Notes: generated by a model from the letters alone, not told the origin. A DNA stretch of 64,000 nucleotides from Mangrovimonas yunxiaonensis (GCF_000733475.1 NZ_JPFK01000005.1:186001-250000), one strand, 5' to 3'. Counted from the stretch's first letter, positions 46,189 to 55,094 are shown. Program-made: numbers and translations.

Positions 46189-47346
46189 CTAAGGCGCAAA
46201 AGGATGGCGAACGTCCCATGCTTTTTTGGGGTTCATTAACGAAAAGATTTGTTTTAACAGGGTGTTCATTAGTCCATTGGTATGTTTCATGTACATGGTC
46301 ATGGGAAAAGCCTCGGCTCCTACCGAGCTTTTTATGGTCATGGCTGTTCTGGCATAAACAATGGTTTTAAAACCGTTATCTACACCGTAGGCCACCATAT
46401 CGTATAGCATGTTTAAATACAACTGCATGCTGTATTGATAACGTTCGTCGTACCCTAAAAAATACGTTTCTAAAGCGTTATTTTTATTTAAAATTAGGGT
46501 GTAAAATCCCACCAAGGTATCGTCTAGATAGTAGCCAAACACCTTAAAGTTGTCTTGAAGCTCTAGTTTGTAAATTAAAAAATGGTGTTCTGGTAAGATA
46601 AAGGTGTTAAACTTGGCATTATCCGAGACCGTTTTGTAAAGTTCGTAAAGGCGGTTGGATTGTGCTTTAATGGTAGGCGCGTCCAATTCCTTACAAACAA
46701 TACCATTGTACTTTTTTCTCGCGCGTTTGTAACGGCGGCGGTACTTGTTGTTCAAAGCTTTTAGGTAGTCCTGAAAGGTATTCCAAGATGCTGGTATGTG
46801 AAATAACATATTGGGTTGTACTGTTACCTTATAAAAGCCCTTTTCAGACAACTTTTGCTGTTCGTGATGAATGGCATCAGCATCAAAAAAATCCTTCAAC
46901 AAAAACAACCTAATGCGTTTTTTAGAGTGGGTTTTAATGTACTGCTTTAACGCGTTAAAAGCCCTAAAAAGCATTTGGGTAAACTCGTGTATTGAAATGG
47001 CATTTGAAACAAAATACCCGTGTTGTCCCGTATGCGTGAGGTTTCCTAAAACCAGAATGTTTCCCTTTAAAATAAGCGATACCAAACTTTTAACCCGCTC
47101 TTTAAAGCAGGAGTCGTTATTGTTTCTAAACATATCCTTTACATACAATTGCACGCGTTGTAAAACTGCCACCGCCACTAGGGTTTCGTTTTTAAAAATC
47201 CCAACATAATACATGGAAATGTTGTTTGGCGCAGCGGTTTCAATAGCTTTTAAATACGGGGTGCTTAAAAAAACATCATGTGCTGTTAATACGTCCCACG
47301 ATGTTGGTAGTTGTTGGTATGTTGTGTAAATTTTATAGTGTATCAA
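46189..47346 (-). CDS. FemAB/BioF2-like GNAT-fold acetyltransferase
   Basis: A 385-residue soluble protein. The C-terminal half (about residues 200-350) reads NKYRRRYKRARKKYNG, DNFKVFGYYLDDTLVGFYTLIL and NALETYFLGYDERYQYSMQLYLNMLYDMVAYGVDNGF, a pattern of the acetyltransferase family related to FemAB aminoacyl-transferases. The substrate is unknown; peptidoglycan or a lipid are possibilities. The start is TTG at 47346, since no earlier ATG is in frame without a stop; a terminator for the upstream DUF1761 gene lies directly before it. Confidence 0.78.
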   Translation of the reverse strand: MIHYKIYTTYQQLPTSWDVLTAHDVFLSTPYLKAIETAAPNNISMYYVGIFKNETLVAVAVLQRVQLYVKDMFRNNNDSCFKERVKSLVSLILKGNILVLGNLTHTGQHGYFVSNAISIHEFTQMLFRAFNALKQYIKTHSKKRIRLFLLKDFFDADAIHHEQQKLSEKGFYKVTVQPNMLFHIPASWNTFQDYLKALNNKYRRRYKRARKKYNGIVCKELDAPTIKAQSNRLYELYKTVSDNAKFNTFILPEHHFLIYKLELQDNFKVFGYYLDDTLVGFYTLILNKNNALETYFLGYDERYQYSMQLYLNMLYDMVAYGVDNGFKTIVYARTAMTIKSSVGAEAFPMTMYMKHTNGLMNTLLKQIFSLMNPKKAWDVRHPFAP

Positions 47347-47351
47347 AGCAT

Positions 47352-47379
47352 AAAAAAAGACTGATGGTGTTTATCAGTC
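47352..47379 (-). terminator. Terminator of the DUF1761 gene
   Basis: The minus-strand hairpin GACTGAT/ATCAGTC (47359-47365 and 47373-47379) is followed by seven T. Confidence 0.8.
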
Positions 47380-47405
47380 CTTTGGTTTTTGTATTCATTA
47401 CAAAT

Positions 47406-47888
47406 TTATGGCCAGGCACAAACAATGCCTCCCATAATGGCCATGGTTACAATCCAATAGCCACTGTTAATTAAAATATATCTGGTACTTTTTCGCTCAA
47501 ACAAGGCATTGGTTCCTAACACGGGTAACGCGAGTAAAACCCCTGCCATAGTACCGTGCAAAGCTCCGTGCTTAAATGTTCTGTAAGCCTGCCCATAGTC
47601 GTCCATAAACGCTTGATAAGATGGTTTGGCCGCAGTGGGATCGCCACCAATCATGCCTAGTGCACCGGTTTGGTGAATGGTAAGCAACTGAAGCACGATG
47701 GCTAGCATAAAAGCAAAAACAAAAGCCAAAATAAAAATCTTGGCCATGTTGGCGCTTTTCATTTTTTCTTCGGTCATTTCTGCTGCTTGTGCCCAAGCTG
47801 TTCCAAAAACCTTTGGGTTGTACCAAATAGCTCCCATAACAAGTGCAGAAACGGCAGCTGCAAGCAGGGCTAAAAAGTTAATTTCCAT
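47406..47888 (-). CDS. DUF1761 family membrane protein
   Basis: A 160-residue protein with four predicted membrane helices (about residues 5-24, 50-72, 108-128 and 140-158). The segment VMGAIWYNPKVFGTAWAQAAEMT near the N-terminus is characteristic of DUF1761. The function of the family is unknown. It is a single-gene unit, with a weak -7 box (TATCTTTA, 47915-47922) upstream and a hairpin terminator downstream. Confidence 0.85.
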   Translation of the reverse strand: MEINFLALLAAAVSALVMGAIWYNPKVFGTAWAQAAEMTEEKMKSANMAKIFILAFVFAFMLAIVLQLLTIHQTGALGMIGGDPTAAKPSYQAFMDDYGQAYRTFKHGALHGTMAGVLLALPVLGTNALFERKSTRYILINSGYWIVTMAIMGGIVCAWP

Positions 47889-47964
47889 AGTATAATATCA
47901 TTAGTTAGTGAACTAAAGATAGTAATTATTGAAAAAACACCATCATTTTTAAAACAAATGAAAT

Positions 47965-47994
47965 AAAAATCCCAAGTAAAAACTTGGGATTTTT
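47965..47994 (-). terminator. Terminator of glnS
   Basis: A 13-base stem, AAAAATCCCAAGT (47965-47977) and ACTTGGGATTTTT (47982-47994), with a loop of four A. It lies just past the glnS stop codon on the minus strand. Confidence 0.9.
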
Positions 47995-48016
47995 ATCGCT
48001 GTATTAAAAAAGGTCG

Positions 48017-50017
48017 TTATAAATTAGACGCCTCATCAACCAGTAATTGGTTGGTATCGGTTTTGGCTTTTTCTATAAATTCGTTTATGGCTTCGTTTCG
48101 TTCCAATCCTGTATCCAACATCACTTTTAGTATAAGCACAGCAGCAATGCGCGTGCCTACTTTTTTTACAGCCGTACCAAACAACGGTTCTAATTCGTCG
48201 TAAGTTACCTGTTTGGCCAGTTCTAAAATTTCTGCTTTTACTTTAGCTTGCTTGTCTTCTGGATAATTGGTGTATTTTTTACCCAATTGCTGAATGACGC
48301 TAATCGCTTTTCGTTGTTGTTGTGGTTTTGGTGCGTTTTGTGGTGTAGGCTGTTTTAGTTTTGGGGTTTGTTTGGCCCAAGTATCGCGCAAGCCCACGGT
48401 TTTGTTGAATATTATTTTTTCTGAAGTAGCATCGGTATCCACATTAAAATAGCCCAAACGTTGAAACTGGAACCTATCGCCTATTTTGGCGTCCTGTAAG
48501 CTTGGTTCTACAAAAGCTTCAACAACCTTTAAAGAGTTCGGGTTTAAAAAGTCCATAAAGTCCTTATCTTGGTGACTGTCCGGAGCTTCGTCCATAAACA
48601 ACCTATCGTACTCCCTTACCTCGGCTTTTAGCGCATGCTTAATGGACACCCAATGCAAGGTGCCTTTTACTTTTTTAGACGTATCTTCGGAATAGGTGCA
48701 GTGAATTTCTGTTATCTCGCCATTAGCATCTTTTACCACATGATTGGCTTGAATGATGTAGGCATTTTTTAAACGTACCTCACCCCCTAGTTTTAATCTG
48801 AAAAACTTATTGCCAGCTGCTTCTTTAAAATCGGCTTTTTCAATGTAAAGCTCACGAGAAAAAGGAACTTCTCTAGAACCTGCTTGTTCGTCTTCAGGAT
48901 TATTTTCAGCCTCTAACCATTCTACTTTATCTTCAGGATAATTGGTAATGACCACTTTTACGGGATCTAAGACCGCCATAACCCTTGGAGCTGTTTTATT
49001 TAAATCTTCACGGATACAAAACTCCAACAAGGCCACATCAATCACATTATCACGTTTGGCAACGCCAACGGTTTCCACAAATTTCCTAATGGCGTTTGGT
49101 GTATAACCACGACGACGAAGTCCAGAAATGGTAGGCATTCTAGGATCGTCCCAACCAGAAACAATACCTTCTTCCACCAATTTAAGCAACTTGCGTTTGC
49201 TCATAATGGTATAGCTTAAGTTTAAACGGGCAAACTCACGTTGTTTAGGAAGCATAGGAAGTGCTTCTGGCTGGTATTTATACACTTGTTCCTTAAACCA
49301 ATCGTAAAGCTCTCTATGGGGCTTAAATTCAAGCGAACAAAGGGAATGTGATATTTGTTCAATATAATCGCTTTCACCATGCGTCCAGTCGTACATAGGA
49401 TAAATGCACCAATCTGTTCCTGTTCTATGATGGGCTTTTTTAAGAATGCGGTACATTAAAGGATCACGCATGAGCATATTAGGATGCTGCATATCTATTT
49501 TTGCACGAAGTACATGCGAACCTTCTTCAAATTCGCCATGTTTCATGCGGTTGAATAAATCGAGGTTTTCTTCAACCGAACGGTTTCTATAAGGGCCATC
49601 CACTCCCGGTTGTGTAGGGGTGCCTTTTTGCTCAGCCATGGCTTCGCTGGATTGGGAATCGACATACGCTTTGCCTTCTTTAATCAATAAAATGGCCCAA
49701 TCGTAAAGCTGTTGAAAATAATCTGATGAATACAACTCGTTGGCCCATTGGTAACCCAACCATTTAATATCACGCTTTATGGCATCGACATATTCTTGTT
49801 CTTCTTTTGCTGGATTGGTATCATCAAAACGTAAATTAACGGGCGCCTTATATTTTAATCCTAAACCAAAACTAATGCCTATGGCTTTGGTATGACCAAT
49901 ATGTAAATAACCATTGGGTTCTGGTGGAAAACGAAAACGAAGTTTATCTTTTTCTAAGCCATTGGCTAAATCCTCTTCAATAATATGTTCTATAAAATTT
50001 AGTGACTTTTCACTCAT
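48017..50017 (-). CDS. glnS: Glutamine--tRNA ligase with an extra C-terminal domain
   Basis: A 666-residue class I synthetase. The HIGH-type motif is NGYLHIGHTKAI (residues 35-46) and the KMSKS-type loop is YTIMSKRKLLKLV. The beta-barrel anticodon domain runs to about residue 545. After a Pro/Gln-rich linker (TPQNAPKPQQQ) there is an extension of about 105 residues (AISVIQQLGKKY to the end), predicted helical. Bacterial GlnRS usually ends near 555. Some bacterial GlnRS proteins carry a YqeY/GatB-tail-like domain here, and this extension may be a divergent version, though I could not confirm the match. It has its own promoter and terminator. Confidence 0.95.
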   Translation of the reverse strand: MSEKSLNFIEHIIEEDLANGLEKDKLRFRFPPEPNGYLHIGHTKAIGISFGLGLKYKAPVNLRFDDTNPAKEEQEYVDAIKRDIKWLGYQWANELYSSDYFQQLYDWAILLIKEGKAYVDSQSSEAMAEQKGTPTQPGVDGPYRNRSVEENLDLFNRMKHGEFEEGSHVLRAKIDMQHPNMLMRDPLMYRILKKAHHRTGTDWCIYPMYDWTHGESDYIEQISHSLCSLEFKPHRELYDWFKEQVYKYQPEALPMLPKQREFARLNLSYTIMSKRKLLKLVEEGIVSGWDDPRMPTISGLRRRGYTPNAIRKFVETVGVAKRDNVIDVALLEFCIREDLNKTAPRVMAVLDPVKVVITNYPEDKVEWLEAENNPEDEQAGSREVPFSRELYIEKADFKEAAGNKFFRLKLGGEVRLKNAYIIQANHVVKDANGEITEIHCTYSEDTSKKVKGTLHWVSIKHALKAEVREYDRLFMDEAPDSHQDKDFMDFLNPNSLKVVEAFVEPSLQDAKIGDRFQFQRLGYFNVDTDATSEKIIFNKTVGLRDTWAKQTPKLKQPTPQNAPKPQQQRKAISVIQQLGKKYTNYPEDKQAKVKAEILELAKQVTYDELEPLFGTAVKKVGTRIAAVLILKVMLDTGLERNEAINEFIEKAKTDTNQLLVDEASNL

Positions 50018-50041
50018 AATTCTTATCTAAAAAATAGGCTA

Positions 50042-50049
50042 CAAATTTA
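50042..50049 (-). promoter_or_regulatory. -7 promoter element for glnS
   Basis: TAAATTTG on the minus strand matches TAnnTTTG, 24 bases before the glnS ATG. Confidence 0.62.
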
Positions 50050-50080
50050 AAGGAAATAACTCTAAAATAAGGGAATAATA

Positions 50081-50088
50081 TATCTTTG
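50081..50088 (+). promoter_or_regulatory. -7 promoter element for folB
   Basis: TATCTTTG matches TAnnTTTG, 15 bases before the TTG start. It supports the choice of TTG, because no in-frame ATG lies nearby. Confidence 0.65.
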
Positions 50089-50103
50089 TAAAAAAATAGT
50101 ATT

Positions 50104-50466
50104 TTGGGAGTTATAAAAGTTGAAAATATAAGAGTTTTTGCCCATCACGGTTGCCTTAAGGAAGAAACCAAAATTGGTAGCGATTACCGTGTGGATTTAA
50201 AAATTAAAGCCGATTTGCAAACCTCGGCCAAAACCGATATCTTAAGTGATACCGTAGATTATGTGTTTTTAAACCGTATTGTACGCGAAGAAATGCAACA
50301 ACCATCGCATTTATTAGAAACTGTTGCCAAACGTATTATTAGCAGCATTTTAAAAGAAGATAAAACGGTAAAAAAAGTAAGTGTTGCCGTTAGTAAACTA
50401 AACCCGCCTATTGGTGGCGATGTAGAAATGGTAACGATAAAAATGACGGAAAAACGTAAAAATTAG
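50104..50466 (+). CDS. folB: Dihydroneopterin aldolase
   Basis: A 120-residue folate-pathway enzyme that splits dihydroneopterin into hydroxymethyl-dihydropterin and glycolaldehyde. Recognisable segments are VENIRVFAHHGCLKEE, DTVDYVFLNRIVREEM and SHLLETVAKRIISSIL with the conserved pterin-binding Glu and Thr region, then VAVSKLNPPIGGDVEMVTI. The start is a TTG at 50104; a perfect -7 box lies 15 bases upstream. It is divergent from glnS and followed by the tRNA-Cys unit. No obvious terminator follows folB itself. Confidence 0.93.
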   Translation: MGVIKVENIRVFAHHGCLKEETKIGSDYRVDLKIKADLQTSAKTDILSDTVDYVFLNRIVREEMQQPSHLLETVAKRIISSILKEDKTVKKVSVAVSKLNPPIGGDVEMVTIKMTEKRKN

Positions 50467-50497
50467 ATTCTAAATAGCTAAAAAGGGGAAATATTTT

Positions 50498-50505
50498 TAT
50501 ATTTG
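50498..50505 (+). promoter_or_regulatory. -7 promoter element for tRNA-Cys
   Basis: TATATTTG matches TAnnTTTG; transcription would begin about 40 bases before the mature tRNA. Confidence 0.6.
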
Positions 50506-50527
50506 CCCTCTCATAATTTAATATGAG

Positions 50528-50547
50528 ATACCTGTTTCTACAGGTAT
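50528..50547 (+). other. Hairpin in the 5' leader of tRNA-Cys
   Basis: Perfect eight-base arms ATACCTGT and ACAGGTAT with a TTCT loop, ending four bases before the tRNA. There is no T run, so it is probably a processing or stability element rather than a terminator. Confidence 0.55.
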
Positions 50548-50551
50548 TTAA

Positions 50552-50625
50552 GGCGTCGTGGCCGAGTGGCTAGGCAGAGGTCTGCAAAACCTTGTACAGC
50601 GGTTCGAATCCGCTCGACGCCTCCA
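50552..50625 (+). tRNA. tRNA-Cys (anticodon GCA), CCA encoded
   Basis: The acceptor stem GGCGTCG (50552-50558) pairs with CGACGCC (50615-50621). The discriminator is T (50622) and CCA is encoded (50623-50625). The D arm contains GCCGAGTGGCTAGGC. The anticodon loop CTGCAAA has anticodon GCA at 50584-50586, and the T arm contains GGTTCGAATCC. Anticodon GCA reads cysteine codons. A promoter and a leader hairpin lie upstream and an intrinsic terminator follows directly. Confidence 0.96.
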
Positions 50626-50660
50626 AAAAAAAGCTTCTGGTTTATTCCGGAAGCTTTTCT
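50626..50660. terminator. Terminator after tRNA-Cys, shared with the convergent LysE gene
   Basis: AAGCTTCTGG (50631-50640) and CCGGAAGCTT (50647-50656) form a stem with one wobble pair and a six-base loop, flanked by A and T runs. It overlaps the LysE gene stop codon. Confidence 0.85.
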
Positions 50661-51337
50661 TTTATAGGATTTATTTGTTCTATTTTTTCCTTGAGCAATT
50701 CTTTTTCATCTGGAAAAAACCCCTGCACTAAAAGTAAAATACCAAAGCCTAAAATAACCAAAGCAATTATTTTTTTGGTTTTAAAAATACGCCGTGGCGT
50801 AAGTTTTCGTCTAATGCGTTTGGCCACGGCTATTTTAAATAAATCGACAACCAGGTATGTTATAAGTATGGTTACAATAAAGACCTCTACCCCATTTGGG
50901 CTTACTGTTATAGAATTTGCTATTACAATAAATCCTAACCAACCTACTAAAACACCTATGTTAATAAAGTTTAAGAGAAAGCCTTTTATAAAGAGTTTGC
51001 CGTAGTTTTTTTTGATTTGAACCCGGTGGTATTCTTTTACAATAGCCCGAAAGGATTTGGATGTTTTTGTAAACGAAATAACGCCATAGGCAACAAGTAG
51101 CACCCCACCAAAAATTAAAAAGTTGGGATCGTCCTTTATTTTTTGAAGTAGGCTGTTGGCACTGTAAAACGCCACTACAATAAACAGGATATCGGCAAAT
51201 ATAACGCCTAAATCAAATATTAGGGCACTTTTAAACCCTTTGGTCGCACTGGTTTCCAAAAGGACAAAAAATACGGGTCCTATGGTAAACGCTAGGATGA
51301 TACCAAATGGAATGGCCGCTAAAATATCATTTATCAT
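50642..51337 (-). CDS. LysE/RhtB-family exporter
   Basis: A 231-residue membrane protein with about six helices. The N-terminal signature AAIPFGIILAFTIGPVFFVLLETSATKGFKSALIFDLG is the conserved LysE-family motif (GPxxxxxxxxxxxxGxxxA-like). Members export amino acids such as lysine, threonine or homoserine, but the substrate here is unknown. The C-terminus is a cytoplasmic charged tail. It has its own -7 box upstream and shares a terminator with tRNA-Cys. Confidence 0.9.
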   Translation of the reverse strand: MINDILAAIPFGIILAFTIGPVFFVLLETSATKGFKSALIFDLGVIFADILFIVVAFYSANSLLQKIKDDPNFLIFGGVLLVAYGVISFTKTSKSFRAIVKEYHRVQIKKNYGKLFIKGFLLNFINIGVLVGWLGFIVIANSITVSPNGVEVFIVTILITYLVVDLFKIAVAKRIRRKLTPRRIFKTKKIIALVILGFGILLLVQGFFPDEKELLKEKIEQINPIKEKLPE

Positions 51338-51357
51338 AAGACATTATACTTGTCTTA

Positions 51358-51365
51358 CAAAGGTA
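51358..51365 (-). promoter_or_regulatory. -7 promoter element for the LysE-type gene
   Basis: TACCTTTG on the minus strand matches TAnnTTTG, 20 bases before the ATG at 51337. Confidence 0.62.
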
Positions 51366-51380
51366 GGAAAAATAGTGGGT

Positions 51381-52055
51381 TTAGTTTTTGTATTCTATAC
51401 GCCCGCCTAAAGCTTTGTTTTTAGTCACATTTTTAGGGGTACCATAAACAACAACAAGCCCACCGGCCCTAATTTTTATGTCTAGATTTTCAAGCGTTTT
51501 AACCTTAGCTTCGCCTCCGGCCACTATGGTTACTTCGCTATCATGGGCAGTGAGGTCTTTTGCACTGTAAAGTCCGCCTGTGCTCAGGTTAACCAGTTGC
51601 TTTTTGGCGGTACCAGAGGTTTTAACTTCGCCGCCTGTAATGGCCTTAATGTCTAGTATGGTAACCTGGGTTTGTAATTTAATAAGCGCCCCTTCTTGGG
51701 CTTTTAAGGTAAGCTCTATTTGTTTAAACTCGTGTTCTGAAGCAACAAAAGCCCCTTCGTTAGCATCGATGGTTTCTAAATTGGTAAAATACACTTTTAC
51801 ATAGGTATCGCGACCATCAAAGCTTTCTTCTAGTTTCATTCTAATTTTTAAGACGCCATTTTTATTGATAACCGCAACATCTTTAGCATTTTTACCAGAA
51901 ATCTCTACTTTATTTTCTTCGGCTTTAATAAGCTCGACATCTATTAAATCGAAAGCTTTTAGGGTAGTAAACTCGCCTACAGTTTTGGTTATGGTGTTTT
52001 GTGAATTTGCTGTAAAAGCTAGCAGTACGGCTAGCATAAAAAGAATGTTTTTCAT
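51381..52055 (-). CDS. DUF2807 (putative auto-transporter adhesin, head-GIN) domain protein
   Basis: About 224 residues from the ATG at 52055 (MKNILFMLAVLLAFTANSQ), which gives a clean signal peptide; the longer frame from 52082 lacks it. The mature part is a repetitive beta-helix-like protein with regularly spaced hydrophobic strands and GG/AGG turns (VNLSTGGLYSAKDLTAHDSEVTIVAGGEAKVKTLENLDIKIRAGGLV), typical of DUF2807. Members are exported and probably surface or periplasmic; function unknown. The 245-bp gap upstream shows no clear -7 box. Confidence 0.83.
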   Translation of the reverse strand: MKNILFMLAVLLAFTANSQNTITKTVGEFTTLKAFDLIDVELIKAEENKVEISGKNAKDVAVINKNGVLKIRMKLEESFDGRDTYVKVYFTNLETIDANEGAFVASEHEFKQIELTLKAQEGALIKLQTQVTILDIKAITGGEVKTSGTAKKQLVNLSTGGLYSAKDLTAHDSEVTIVAGGEAKVKTLENLDIKIRAGGLVVVYGTPKNVTKNKALGGRIEYKN

Positions 52056-52300
52056 GAATTTATTTTTTACTTGTTCTAACAAAATCCATTCCGTTTTAAT
52101 GTTTCCTAAGGTGTTTTTTACCTTACCAAAACCTTTAGGGATTTATAGCACTTATCCTAATACGAATGTTAGTTGTTTTCGGTATTAATAAATACCTGAT
52201 GCAGAATCTGAAAAAGATAGGATACAAAGCATGGTTAATCAACACATTAACAACTAGTGCGACCGTTTAGAATAACTGGCTGTTAAGATGATGTTGGTAA

Positions 52301-54502
52301 CTAAACCGTATCGTCTTCATGCTTACCAAGAAGGTAAAAATCCAAATGTTTTTTAACCAAATCGGTGTCTTTTACCTTAACAATAACTTCGTCACCCAAT
52401 TGGTACATGTGTTTTGTTTCGCGGCCTATAATGGCAAATTGGCTTTCGTCAAACTCGTAATAATCATCTTTTATGTCGCGAATACGTACCATGCCCTCGC
52501 ATTTGTTATCGATAATTTCTACATAAATACCCCAATCGGTAACACCAGAAATAACGCCTACAAATGCTTCATTTTCGTGGTCTTGCATAAACCTAATTTG
52601 CATGTATTTTATCGAATCGCGTTCGGCTTTTGTTGCCAAGTATTCCATATTGCTGGAATGTTGGCATTTTTCTTCGTAAATGGCCTCATTGGCGCTTTTT
52701 CCGCCATCTAAATAATGCTGAAGCAATCTATGTGCCATAACGTCGGGATAACGGCGTATAGGCGATGTAAAGTGGCTGTAGTAGTTAAAGGCTAAACCAT
52801 AATGCCCAATGTTGTGCGTGGTATATTCGGCCTTGCTCATACTTCGAATGGCCAGAGTATCGACTAAATTTTGTTCTTTCTTGCCTGCCACTTCGTTTAA
52901 CAGGCTGTTTAAAGAGGCTGTGGTGCTTTTTCTGTCCTTTAAGTTTAACTTGTACCCAAAGCGTCCAACAATGTTTTGTAAAGCCGCTAATTTGCTATCG
53001 TCTGGCTCGTCGTGTACACGATATATAAAAGTTTTTTGTGGTTTTTGCTTGCCTATAAACTCGGCCACTTTTCTGTTGGCCAAAAGCATAAACTCTTCAA
53101 TTAATTTGTTAGCATCTTTACTGGTTTTAAAGAATACTCCTATAGGATTATTGGCCTCGTCTAAATTGAATTTTACTTCAACCTTATCGAACGAAATGGC
53201 ACCTAAACGCATGCGCTTGCTACGCATTTTTTTGGCGAGCTCGTCCATTTTTAAAATGGCATCGGCAATGTCTTGATGAGTCTGGTAGGTTTCTCCAGTT
53301 AAAGATACCTCTTGGGGTATGGTATTGGTTTTAGATTCGATAACAGCCTGGGCTTCTTCGTAGGCAAATCTGGCATCGCTATAGGTTACGGTTCTTCCAA
53401 ACCATTGGTCCATTACTTCGGCCTTATCGTTTATTTTAAACACGGCAGAAAAGGTGTATTTTTCTTCGTGCGGACGAAGTGAACAGGCTTTATTCGATAA
53501 AATTTCGGGTAACATAGGAACCACCCGATCTACCAAGTAAACCGATGTGGCGCGTTCGTAAGCTTCATCGTCTAAAATGGTATTGGGTTGAACGTAATGC
53601 GAAACATCGGCAATGTGAATGCCTATTTCAAACAGGCCATCTTCCAGTACTTTAAACGACAAAGCATCGTCAAAATCCTTAGCATCCTTAGGGTCTATTG
53701 TAAAAGTGAGTGTTTTACGCATGTCGCGACGCTTGGCGATTTCGGCTTCGCTAATCGATGTGTCTATTGTATTGGCATAGGCCTCGACGTCGTGTGGAAA
53801 TTCGTAAGGCAACCCATACTCTGCCAAAATGGAATGAATCTCGGTACTGTGCTCGCCAGGTTTTCCTAATACTTTAAGTATTTTTCCATAAGGCGAATCG
53901 GCTTTTTCTGGCCAATCCTCTAAGGTTACCAATACTTTGTCGCCATCTTCGGCCTTGTTGGTTTTGTTAATAGGCACAAAAATATCCTTATACATTTTTG
54001 GGCTGTCTGGGATTACAAAAGCGTAGTTGCTATGCACTTGTACCACACCCACATAATCGGTTTTGGCGCGTTTAATAACTTGGGTTATCTCGCCTTCTAA
54101 CTTGCCGCGTTTTTTGCGTTTATAGGGGTAAAACTCAACTTCATCGCCATCTAAAGCGCGATTAATATTGTTTGAGGCCACATAAATATCGTCTTCAAAA
54201 TCGTCGCAAATTATAAACCCAGATCCTTTTGCCGTTAGGTCTAGAATACCAGTATGGTACTGTGTGGTAACCAAGGCTTTAAACTTGCCGCGTTCTACCT
54301 CTTCAATTTCTTGTTTGGCTTTTAATTGCTGTAGTTTTTTTATAATTTGGTTTCGGCTACTGGCATCGTTTACACCAAGTTTGGCCGCTATTTGCTTGTA
54401 GTTAAAACTTTTATTGCGTTCCTTTTTTAAAATACTAAGAATGGTATTTGTAAGGTTTGAAATTTTATTGTTTGAATTCTTTCTGCGTTTCTTTCTTGCC
54501 AT
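52301..54502 (-). CDS. rnr: Ribonuclease R
   Basis: A 733-residue 3'-5' exoribonuclease that degrades structured RNA. The order is a basic N-terminus and winged-helix segment (about residues 15-80), cold-shock domains (about 85-215), the RNB catalytic domain with TIDPKDAKDFDDALSF (268-283; the aspartates bind metal) and a C-terminal S1 domain (about 645-725, VGVISGVTDWGIYVEI). Length and motifs are normal. It has its own -7 box. Upstream lies the 590-bp AT-rich gap before rpiB. Confidence 0.97.
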   Translation of the reverse strand: MARKKRRKNSNNKISNLTNTILSILKKERNKSFNYKQIAAKLGVNDASSRNQIIKKLQQLKAKQEIEEVERGKFKALVTTQYHTGILDLTAKGSGFIICDDFEDDIYVASNNINRALDGDEVEFYPYKRKKRGKLEGEITQVIKRAKTDYVGVVQVHSNYAFVIPDSPKMYKDIFVPINKTNKAEDGDKVLVTLEDWPEKADSPYGKILKVLGKPGEHSTEIHSILAEYGLPYEFPHDVEAYANTIDTSISEAEIAKRRDMRKTLTFTIDPKDAKDFDDALSFKVLEDGLFEIGIHIADVSHYVQPNTILDDEAYERATSVYLVDRVVPMLPEILSNKACSLRPHEEKYTFSAVFKINDKAEVMDQWFGRTVTYSDARFAYEEAQAVIESKTNTIPQEVSLTGETYQTHQDIADAILKMDELAKKMRSKRMRLGAISFDKVEVKFNLDEANNPIGVFFKTSKDANKLIEEFMLLANRKVAEFIGKQKPQKTFIYRVHDEPDDSKLAALQNIVGRFGYKLNLKDRKSTTASLNSLLNEVAGKKEQNLVDTLAIRSMSKAEYTTHNIGHYGLAFNYYSHFTSPIRRYPDVMAHRLLQHYLDGGKSANEAIYEEKCQHSSNMEYLATKAERDSIKYMQIRFMQDHENEAFVGVISGVTDWGIYVEIIDNKCEGMVRIRDIKDDYYEFDESQFAIIGRETKHMYQLGDEVIVKVKDTDLVKKHLDFYLLGKHEDDTV

Positions 54503-55094
54503 CTACTTTTTTCTAATTATCACAAATCTAAGCTATAATATAGTAAGAACATCAGCTTATAAAAAAGTTTATTCACATTTAATATTATATTAATTGTTCT
54601 TCTTTTAAAAATTTAAAAAAATAATGATGTTTATTATAGGCTGTTAATAGTTGGCATAACTTTTTAGCATTTTATTTTGAAAATACACAGTTGACGTTCT
54701 GTTAATATTTAATTAACATTTATTTTAAATTTAACTGCTTCATTTTTAAGGATGTTTTAATAGTTGTTAACAGTTGTTTACAACCTAATTCCACACGTTT
54801 TTTTTAACATGTTTTTTAAAAAATGATGTTAGCAAGCCCTAATTTTGATGCTGAAAAGTCTTCTAAAAAAAGCGACGTTATCATTTGTTTTATTCGTCTG
54901 TATTCTGCTTTGTAAAATTTTATGAGTTTTAAAAATTTTTCTTTCATAAAGAAGTAAACAGTTATTAACAACTTATTAAGTGTAGGTGTTAAAGTAATTA
55001 ACATTACCTAAAACAATATAAAATTATAGCCGGCTAGTATGGCTTCATTTTGTACCTTTACTGGAAGAAATTAACACCACAAAAACCCATAAAA
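54503..55094. other. 590-bp AT-rich gene-free stretch between rnr and rpiB, candidate oriC or large regulatory region
   Basis: This is the only gap in the window longer than 300 bases. It holds the rnr promoter at its left end, then very AT-rich DNA with a single DnaA-box-like sequence TTATTCACA (54569-54577, one change from TTATCCACA). CTGTTAAYA occurs at 54641-54649 and 54699-54707 and inverted at 54765-54773. A related GTTATTAACAAC lies at 54961-54972, and there are several A/T runs. A 62-codon minus-strand frame inside it (54816-55004) has no features of a real gene. mnmG with parS and rnpA in the same window are usual origin neighbours, so an origin is possible, but DnaA boxes are not clearly clustered. 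Confidence 0.4.
54523..54530 (-). promoter_or_regulatory. -7 promoter element for rnr
   Basis: TAGATTTG on the minus strand matches TAnnTTTG, 20 bases before the rnr ATG. Confidence 0.62.

Noticed and set aside
52056-52300. Possible small RNA or attenuator in the 245-bp gap upstream of the DUF2807 gene
   Set aside because: Only a weak AAGGT/ACCTT hairpin and no T run or promoter box; too little evidence.
54816-55004. 62-codon minus-strand open frame in the AT-rich gap
   Set aside because: Low-complexity, AT-driven composition, no family resemblance and no promoter motif; treated as non-coding.
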